Origin: Sipunculus nudus
Taxonomy: Eukaryota; Annelida; Sipuncula; Golfingiida; Sipunculidae
DNA: 64,000 nucleotides
Assembly: GCA_026874595.1 (NCBI GenBank)
Contig: CM049317.1
Span: 25,882,401 to 25,946,400, forward strand
Direction of reading: 5' to 3'
Below, in pieces: positions 56,501-64,000 of the stretch. Under the pieces are notes generated by a model. That model was not told the DNA's origin, made no database searches, and was given only the letters and a program-made list of their open reading frames with translations. Every line of letters starts with the position of its first letter. The stretch's first letter is position 1. Position numbers and translations under genes: made by a program.

Positions 56501-57712
56501 CACATGATACTGTGAATTGTTGTATTTTTACTTCGTGACACATATCTTCAAAGCCGCATATCCTTTGATATTTTATTTTCTTTTTTTATTTTTTAAACAA
56601 ATAAACTAGTATATGTGTGTGGCCTGCTACTGTGACGTCAGATACGTAAGGGTGTAATGTTTACACGCCCGGGTTAATTTGAGATATAATATGATATTCT
56701 GATGTTTATTAGTAAGATTGTCCTTCCTTCAATCAATACACACGTACATATATATGAATCATATTGATGCAACAACATATGTGAGTTAGGGGCACTGTTC
56801 GACGATATTATCTACATCATGCATCAAATCAGAAACCACATTTTAACTCCTAGCTAGCTTATCAGATTTGTAAAATCCGTCTCCACAATATCAACACTAG
56901 CCGTATAGTCCAGTGTTATGAAAGACTAGTATTGTTTCTGTATTGGCGTGTCACGTGAATGAACATGTGACACATCTAAGGGGCGGGGAGGGGGATCGAA
57001 AAGATTAACGCTCATTTTTGGAATAGATAAATTTGAGATCAGAATTTGAGTGATGAGATTATGCGTGCAGTGCCTCAACTTTTTTGCCCCGAGAGCGTTG
57101 TGGATCACATGGGGGAAGTGCCTCAGCATTATTCCGAGAGCGATGTGTAAATGATTTCGCAAATGAACCATTTTTTTAATTTTCAATAATTTTTGTTATT
57201 TATTGGTTGTATGGTTGGCTGTTTTTTTAAGGACAGGATATCTTAATTACATACGGAAGGATTTGCTTCATATGTGTTCATAGCTGTATGCTTCAGAGTG
57301 AATATTAACTCTTATGTGGAATGTGTTCTCCATTCCTTAAATGCAGGCATAAACTTTATCACAAATAATCTTTTGTAGCAAGTAAGGAATTAAAGATTAA
57401 TTGGTACACCAAATATCACATCAACAAAAAATCGTCAAGCTCATAGGAATCCTACTATTTTGCATATATTGATCGAATAGACTTGATTTTAGGTGTTCTG
57501 GAAACAATGGTCCCGGAAAAAAACTTAAAGAATAATAGGTCACCTAAACTCATTTCCGGATTCCTCACGTGTCCTGTAAAGATTTTCCCACATGTGAGGT
57601 TTTAAATTCCCAGAACATAAAGACAGGATTTTTTTGCCATGCTAAAGACACATAAATACATACAAAACAGATATACGTCTATCGTTTACTCAGTGGATAT
57701 CATAAAAGTTTC
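53507..57712. other. intergenic stretch with no recognised feature
   Basis: AT-rich. Several frames of 60-110 residues are open, but none shows a domain, and none has family splice sites. It separates gene C from the gene B locus, so the gene B promoter and signal exon might lie here unseen. Confidence 0.45.
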
Positions 57713-58103
57713 TCATACAGCTGATTTCACGGAGCTATTAGTTGGCACAGTAGCTTCATACACAATGTTATCCACAATAAAATCGCATTCTATGTCAGTA
57801 TCTATCTGTAAATCTGACCCACGAGGCACCGCTCTTGTTACATTGTCTGCAGATTCATAGACAATGTTTTCTGTTATAACATGACAGCCTATGTCGCCAT
57901 CTGGCGACGTCTCCTGATATTCTAATGTTGCGTTTCCTTGAATGACGGTAGAATGTTTCATTTGTTCACATGTCTTCACACCATCTCCCTTGCCAATGTC
58001 TTCAAGTTCTGCATAATCTGGGTCCTTGCTTGTTTCCATTCTAACTTCTTTTCCCGGGATTTCATCTGATATTTTGATAGCTTCAATTCTTCTTCGCCTC
58101 TTC
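57713..58103 (-). CDS. gene C cytoplasmic tail exon
   Basis: Acceptor ATTGTGTAG, phase 2, stop TGA at 57715-57713. It begins K-R-R-R-R-I-E, then K-D-P-D-Y-A-E-L-E-D-I, T-L-E-Y-Q-E-T, E-N-I-V-Y-E-S-A-D and D-N-I-V-Y-E-A-T-V near the end. The two N-I-V-Y-E repeats and the Y-A-E-L site are candidate SH2 docking motifs. No kinase or other enzymatic domain is present. Confidence 0.85.
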
Positions 58104-58497
58104 CTACACAATAATGTATACAGATGAATAGTCGTTACAACCTTTATAGATAGTGTGCACAGGGTATTAAAATTATAATGTGTGTAATAATGAACTGGCT
58201 TTAAGGAAAAACATATTTGATATTTCAATCTTATAGTGGATACTAAGTTAAAATACACATATTTTTCATTTTCAACATATTGTACTTTCTTTTAAAATCC
58301 TTGATACCCTTTTTCCTAAAGAAGGCAATTATGCACAATAATCTCGCCTATGTTTAAGACGATTTATTTGCCTGGAAGTAATATCGTCTTTAAGTGAGTG
58401 ATATTGCCGATCAAAAATTATTTTAAATTCATTTTAAACTGTAGCTCCAAAATAAAAATGAATTAACCATCTATATAAGTAAAGACTCGTTACTTAC

Positions 58498-58615
58498 ACA
58501 ACACAACAGACCAACGTGGTGGTAACCATAGCAACCAATATTGTTCCTACGACAGCGCTGCCGAAATTCCTGAAAGTCAACCTCTGGCCTTTTTCCACCT
58601 TAGTTTTTCTGTGTA
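58498..58615 (-). CDS. gene C transmembrane exon
   Basis: Acceptor ATTATTAG, donor TTGT/GTAAGT, phase 1-2, 118 bases. A basic 20-residue stalk precedes the helix G-S-A-V-V-G-T-I-L-V-A-M-V-T-T-T-L-V-C-C, similar to gene B. Confidence 0.85.
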
Positions 58616-59264
58616 CTAATAATTAAAACACGTTTTACAGTCAGAGGAAGAGCTAACACTATATGTTAATCCCGACCTACCAAACACTTGTTTTTAAATA
58701 TGTAAGTGTCCAGGACGCATCATATCGTTTATATTTACGATCAAACTGCCAACGTGTCATGTATTCCATGTTTAGGGCATGTATTCTATATATTAGATTT
58801 TATCATGCACACAAACTTTATTCTAAAAGAAACGTTAACACCAAATCGCTTATTTAAAATTAATTAGGTTCCTATATAGGCGGAATCTAGCAGTTTACTT
58901 GCGCCCCTTGCTGATGACATTGCAAAGCAAGCATTTCTTGTCAAATAATATTATGATCAGGCTATCAGGTTTGTTGCCACGAATCACGTTATCGCTTCAG
59001 CGCGGCATTTGAGAAAGGTAACTGTGACGAATATCAAATTATTATTCATTGCGAATATCAAATTATTATTCATTGCAGGAACTTTCGGAGAGTAACGTAA
59101 GTTACATTTAGAACAAACTACACATTTCTACTGCGGAATTTTTAAACACTAAATCAACATTAGAGTCTGAAGTGCAATAAACCAACTACCGATGGTCATG
59201 CAAACTGTCATTTGCAAAAGATGGAAAAATAGTACACACACATACATGCACATACACACACACA

Positions 59265-59268
<4 letters not shown>

Positions 59269-59302
<34 letters not shown>
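59269..59302. repeat. (TA)n microsatellite with a (CA)n lead
   Basis: ACACACAC passes into about 17 TA units in a gene C intron. Confidence 0.88.
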
Positions 59303-59308
<6 letters not shown>

Positions 59309-59836
59309 TTTCAAACAATAGCATTATCATTAACACAAATGGTGTTAACGTAGAACGATAATTAGCATATGTCCATAATATTGAGTCCTTACAACAGTAT
59401 TTTTTAATCTGGTATTTTAGAAGCCCTTTAAGAATCGATTTAATATTGTTGGAACAAAAGGCCTTGCATATGAAGAAAGGTTCCCTAGCCCAGAGATGTC
59501 AGAAGACGAGGAAAAATTTAGTTAAGTTGTAATTAATAAAATTCACTCTCAACCCAATGGACACTTACAGTTTTATCGTTAAAGATTAATATAATCGGTT
59601 AAGATTTATATTATATTCGGCTGGTCTGTGACGAATTTCATGGTTTCTAGTATAGTAATATTTTTTAAGGTTCACTACAGTGTTATAAACACGTAGATAT
59701 AAACAACAGCCTCTGTTCGGTGATCTCCTTATTTTCTGGCATAATGTTTATAAAAGCTCCTTTCGATTACCTTTCGAGTATAAAGGTCAGATAGGTTGTT
59801 GGGCCCCTTTAATAACCATGTACCTCCAAGTCTTAC

Positions 59837-59983
59837 TTTGACAGATGTAATTACTTTCCCGCTCACAGTCCGGTGCTTTCCACTTTCCTTTATTGTTGAT
59901 CAACAAACACCTGTCAGTTCTGGGTATACGGTGTATGGAACTGTCCCAGTGGTCTGTGATAACTTTTCGTGTGTTGAAGCGAC
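59837..59983 (-). CDS. gene C CTLD exon, C-terminal half
   Basis: Acceptor AAAATATAG, donor CAAA/GTAAGA, phase 1-1. It encodes G-R-F-N-T-R-K..D-H-W-D-S-S-I-H-R-I-P-R-T-D-R-C-L..G-K-W-K-A-P-D-C..Y-I-C-Q. W-K-A stands where calcium-binding CTLDs have W-N-D. Confidence 0.85.
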
Positions 59984-60302
59984 CTATATTTTCGTTTAAG
60001 TTGACCATCAGTTTATTTCATTTAATTTTTTCATATGAATTAAAACATTATTTAAATAAGTCTGCAGTCTTACGTTTTTACAACTAATCCTGATTGTTTC
60101 GAGTAAAATTGTTAGTGCACAATAGTGCACAATAGATCGAGAATAACTTGCAGATACAATTATCCGAAAGTGATATTTTATACATACATTCCGGTATATT
60201 ATGCCAAGTTATAACGGTGAAAGCCAATACAAAACAATAAATGTCATAGAAATATAGTTAATATGATTTGCAACAAAGCATGATATGCTAAGGTAAGTGA
60301 GG

Positions 60303-60393
60303 TATCTGAATCACCACTGTCGGTTTCGCCTCATCGGCTAATCAGGTGACCTGATGAACCGATAAGGCCAAACCGAAGGTAGTAATTCAGATT
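60303..60393. repeat. imperfect palindrome (hairpin) beside a TA tract
   Basis: Arms of about 45 bases centre on ATCAGGTGACCTGAT (60341-60355): CGGTTTCGCCTCATCGG on the left pairs with CCGATAAGGCCAAACCG on the right, and the outer ATCTGAAT pairs with ATTCAGAT. One arm recurs inverted at 63957-64000. Probably a small foldback element. Confidence 0.82.
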
Positions 60394-60407
60394 CATCACA
60401 TGCCTTA

Positions 60408-60411
<4 letters not shown>

Positions 60412-60490
<79 letters not shown>

Positions 60491-60500
60491 CATATATATA
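60412..60500. repeat. (TA)n microsatellite
   Basis: Long TA tract with two CA breaks, between the palindrome and the gene C CTLD-N donor. Confidence 0.9.
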
Positions 60501-60534
60501 TTGTTTCGTTATACTGGTGTAAAAAATACCTGAC

Positions 60535-60729
60535 CTTGAATATTGTTCCACTGCCATGCATTAGTTGTTGCTGAAACCCATGTATTCTCATTTGATCGTA
60601 CCTTATCTGTTAAATTACCGTTAGCTTGATTCAGATATGTCAGCTGCATCACAGTGCTATTTTTTGGACATTTCAGGTGTGACATGGTCCAGTTAGTCAA
60701 AATATGCTTCACGATTAGCGTCCCATCAT
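60535..60729 (-). CDS. gene C CTLD exon, N-terminal half
   Basis: Acceptor TTTCCTCAG, donor CAAG/GTCAGG (a weak but phase-consistent site), phase 1-1, 195 bases. It encodes [16 protein letters not shown] and [13 protein letters not shown]. Intact counterpart of the stop-bearing gene B exon. Confidence 0.83.
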
Positions 60730-61027
60730 CTGAGGAAACATTGAAAGAGTATTATTATTGCGAAAGCTTAAGATGTATGTTATAATTAAGTAATTGCAAT
60801 CGTTGAACATAATAAACAAAATAGGAGAGACTCATGCATGTGTAGTGTTCCTGATGAAACGCCTCCGACAAATGCCTCCTTTTCTTCAAATGATGTTATT
60901 TAAATGACAAAAATGTAACTTAAAATATTATAGGTTAATGCTTTGTCCATCAAATTATAATTTTTACCAACACCAAGCACTGAGCACTTACATATATATC
61001 CGGTGTGATGAAGTTTACTTTAAATAC

Positions 61028-61201
61028 CTGTGTCATCCTTGGGTTCACAAATAGTTTTTAAAGTCGAGGAGCATTCGATCGACTTAAAAACAATTCTCTG
61101 GTTCCTGGGTCGCGGAACGTCCGTACGTGAAACAGCAAGACAAATCGGCACGCGAAAGCGGTCGTTTGCTGTTTCAGCACCACGGTCCCATGAATAAATA
61201 C
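61028..61201 (-). CDS. gene C exon resembling a CTLD C-terminal half
   Basis: Acceptor TATGTGTAG, donor ACAG/GTATTT, phase 1-1. It encodes G-I-Y-S-W-D-R-G-A..V-P-I-C-L-A-V-S..I-V-F-K-S-I-E-C-S..T-I-C-E-P. Follows the WSC-2 exon as in A and B. Confidence 0.8.
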
Positions 61202-61419
61202 CTACACATACACATCTAAATGAAATATCACATGAACGTCTCATTCATACAAACCAATATTATTGTTAACCCTATTCAAATATCAGTTCATTCGTTCACA
61301 ACTTGACTTTTCTTAATAAGAATCTGTCACACCTCTGCAGAGGTCCTTATGAGTTCCGTATTAGAATTTTTCAATACGGAGCCATACGCTCAACATTTCT
61401 AAAGCTTTTTTTTATTACT

Positions 61420-62040
61420 TTTACTTAGGTGTGACGCTTATCGAGCGTATAAGTAACGAATTAAGCGCATCCATTGTATATGAGATGCTTATGAGTTGCA
61501 TATGCAGTGCGCAACCTGAATTTTTGAGCTTCAAATGCAGTGCTCATGCCGAGCGTGTATCCGACGCACCCAACGTTTGCCCACCGCATGTCTGACGCAC
61601 ATCCGACGTATTCCGTGCGTATTCCCGCGGCATTTCTGCCGCACGCCGCGGCGATGTAGTCATCGTACTTACTCCAAATCTGGAGTGAAGCTTGGATGAT
61701 CTGCGAGTACGCTTTCTGTATGCTACCTGTGCATTTCTCATAAGTTACAAAAAAGTAACTTGTTCGGTACTTGTTCGTGCAATACGTCGGCATTCGCTAT
61801 GCCTTCGTTCGGCGTGCGTTGTATCTTCGCTGCAAGTACGCTATGTACACGTGCAAAATACGTACGTAGTTCATAGTCTGACGTGATGCGTGCCGAGAGG
61901 TCAGCATATTACCGCGCATGATCCTCTTATTCCGCACAGATACATGGCGTACTCGTGCCGCTCGACCGATGAGGGACCGATGCGCTACGTCTTTATAACT
62001 TATGACCTGCGTAACAGCGTGCATGCACAATTTTTTCCGG
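61420..62040. other. CpG-rich patch in a gene C intron
   Basis: Dense CG dinucleotides and recurring CGTACG, GCGTGC and CGACGT words over about 600 bases in otherwise AT-rich DNA. It includes GTTACAAAAAAGTAAC, a small palindrome (61743-61758). Frames across it look incidental. Possibly a non-autonomous repeat. Confidence 0.5.
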
Positions 62041-63577
62041 CGTAAGGTAAAATAAATGTTTAATTCACTTCTAGATCATCAACAGTATATGTGTGCTTAT
62101 CAAGAAGAACTTCCTCCTGTCAGCTTCCCCTTCTCTGATCGACTTAACTACACGAAGCTGTGTCGCTCTTCTACAAATGGAGGATGGATGCTTGTCGACA
62201 TTTAATCATTTCTTAACTAAATATACTATTTGCCTTGGAAATCTGTACATAACAATGTATATAATGAATATAATATTTGCTTTGTAAATCTGTACATTAC
62301 GTAATGTTAACGCATGCAAACATATACCTTGCGTTCTCCATAAGATGTAACTCGGCTTCCGGTAGTAGAGGTATTTCATTTTTATTCAATATTATTTTTC
62401 CATAACCAGGGCATCATGTCGTTCAACAGAAACTTTCCGCGATATTACCGATGAATATATGTGTGATCGGTTTTTAACATTTCCTTTTCAGGAAAATCAC
62501 CTGATGTTATCACGTTAATTCAGAAACTAGAGTGGTCTCCTGTGAAACTTTTTTAAAGCAAATTTGAAACTGTTATTATTATATAATCGACGACAAAACG
62601 CTGGATGTATTCAATATTGGGCTGCGGTACATGCCAACCAAAACATTAGTTTAGGGTCAGAATTCCAGTTGGAATCTTTTTTGAACAATTAGCTTTTTTA
62701 ATGTTAACAGTTTTTCAAATTACGTGCTTATATTCCCCTAAATTAAGCTTGGGTGGACAAATCCAGATCTGCTAAGAATATGCAGCAGACGTTAGAAATA
62801 GCCGGCAATAAGTACTAAAGACTGCTTGACCCTATAATAATGAAATTTATGCTAATTTAACACTGACAAGGATTACAAAAGAAATAATCAATGGATGTTA
62901 ACACACATTACTATTTAACAAAACACACTAAATTACTTTTTGTATTTTTCTCGTTTATAATTATGAAAAATGACACCTAGAAACGGTTTGAATAAATATG
63001 TAAATTAGGCTAACCGAATATGTTTTAAGAAATCTGTATATTTCTATAAGATCCGTTTCTAGTGGTTATAGATTGGTCATCTTCAAAATATCTAAATATT
63101 AATCGAAATATCTTAAAGGATTGATTTACCTCATAACCTATCAGTAAAACAAATAAATATACACAAGCTATTTCATTAACAATGTAAAATACGAAAGAAC
63201 AATCACTGGACCTTTGATATTCCTATCGTTGAATACTTTCAGTATTTTCCATTATCTAAAACTTATAAGTTTTACATATAGATTTAATCTATATTCAAAT
63301 AAGTTAATTCAAAATGTTTTTAATACAAAATGATACAAAATAATTTGTAATATCAACCAGTTTTTTTTTATTATGCAAATATGCAAATTATCCTGTTTGG
63401 TTATACAAGGTACGGAAAGGTCTTAGGACTCATTTGATCCTACGGAAGGAAGCAGAGGACCGTTGACTTTCCATAAAACAGTTTTACTTTGCTCCCGTCT
63501 AGAAAAAAAAAACGTTTAAATTTCAATTGATTAAACGATACTCCTAAACGCTCAAATTAAAACTAAAATGGACTTAC
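62041..63577. other. gene C intron without recognised features
   Basis: AT-rich, no exon-like frame with splice sites. Confidence 0.5.
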
Positions 63578-63731
63578 TTCCTCTTATGTTTATTGCATAT
63601 GAAGAATTTATTTCTTGGCATTGTTGATCAATTTTGAAGTAGCATATTTCATTGCAAATGTGGCTTATCTGGTTTGATCCGAAAATACTTTCGCAGCACC
63701 ACTTCTTCCCTGTTTGAAACCTGCCATTTAT
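63578..63731 (-). CDS. gene C WSC-like domain, second exon
   Basis: Acceptor TGTTTCAG, donor GGAA/GTAAGT, phase 0-1, 154 bases. It encodes I-N-G-R-F-Q-T-G-K-K-W-C-C-E..C-N-E-I-C-Y-F-K..Q-C-Q..S-S-Y-A-I-N-I-R-G. Matches gene B strongly and gene A at the cysteines. Confidence 0.78.
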
Positions 63732-63956
63732 CTGAAACATACATGGCTAAATCACAAATAGATAAATGTCCGACAGTTGTTTATGCTTTATGTATTTCAT
63801 TACTGTCTATGTACATTATTATATATTGCAATGCATCGCGACTCAACAACACGTGCTGCAAAAACAGAACATAAAAGAGTGCATTTGTCACCCAACTGTG
63901 AGAAAAAGATATGATAAAAACCGATGTCGCAATAGTTAAACTTCACTCCCTTTATT

Positions 63957-64000
63957 AACCGATGAGGCGAAACCTGTGGTAATGGTTGAGATCCATTACA
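63957..64000 (-). repeat. partial copy of the 60303-60393 palindrome arm
   Basis: The minus strand reads TTTCGCCTCATCGGTTAAT after a diverged ATCTCAACCATTACC, matching the left arm near 60304-60342. Cut by the window edge. Confidence 0.7.

Larger units (their letters stand above)
57713..63731 (-). other. gene C: WSC/CTLD transmembrane receptor, 5' end beyond window
   Basis: Exons 5' to 3' on the minus strand: WSC-2 (63731-63578), CTLD-C-like (61201-61028), CTLD-N (60729-60535), CTLD-C (59983-59837), membrane (58615-58498), tail (58103-57713). All phases join and no stop interrupts, so this is the best candidate for a working member. WSC-1 and the signal exon must lie to the right of 64000. 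No stalk exon was recognised between CTLD-C and the membrane exon. Confidence 0.78.

Overview
This is an AT-rich animal nuclear genome window with no prokaryotic signals. The genes are split by GT-AG introns, (TA)n microsatellites are abundant, and there are tRNA-derived SINE-like repeats, a Gmr1-like Ty3/gypsy retrotransposon and tandem C-type-lectin-like receptor genes. Together these suggest a marine invertebrate, most likely a lophotrochozoan such as a mollusc; the species cannot be read from the sequence.

Layout. 0-10 kb: a degenerate LTR retrotransposon (2200-8524, plus strand) sits inside the protease region of an older, also broken, relative on the opposite strand (985-2199 and 8525-9467). 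Both have protease followed directly by integrase. The inserted copy continues into reverse transcriptase and RNase H, so its order is gag-PR-IN-RT-RH rather than the usual Ty3/gypsy PR-RT-RH-IN. 10-23.5 kb: gene A (minus strand), a predicted receptor with signal peptide, WSC-like domain, C-type-lectin-like domain (CTLD), short repeated stalk exons, membrane helix and tyrosine-motif tail. 24-40 kb: a second signal-peptide exon (26.5 kb) and then mainly repeats: SINE-like copies, 69-bp and about 156-bp tandem arrays, microsatellites and a CpG-rich patch. 40.3-51 kb: gene B (minus), a paralogue of A with an in-frame stop, plus a decayed extra tail exon and a 23-bp minisatellite. 52.5 kb: a lone CTLD half exon carrying a stop. 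57.7-63.7 kb: gene C (minus), a paralogue with no break in the exons seen, whose 5' end lies beyond the right edge.

How the genes fit together. Exon phases match among A, B and C: WSC-1 is 1-0, WSC-2 is 0-1, the CTLD halves and stalk exons are 1-1, and the membrane exon is 1-2. This makes a tandem family of single-pass receptors likely. Their tails carry Y-A-E-L and I-V-Y-E type motifs that could recruit SH2 proteins. The CTLDs lack the EPN/QPD and WND calcium/sugar residues, so sugar binding is not indicated. An immune or recognition role is plausible but inferred. All exon boundaries are read by eye and no transcript evidence is available.
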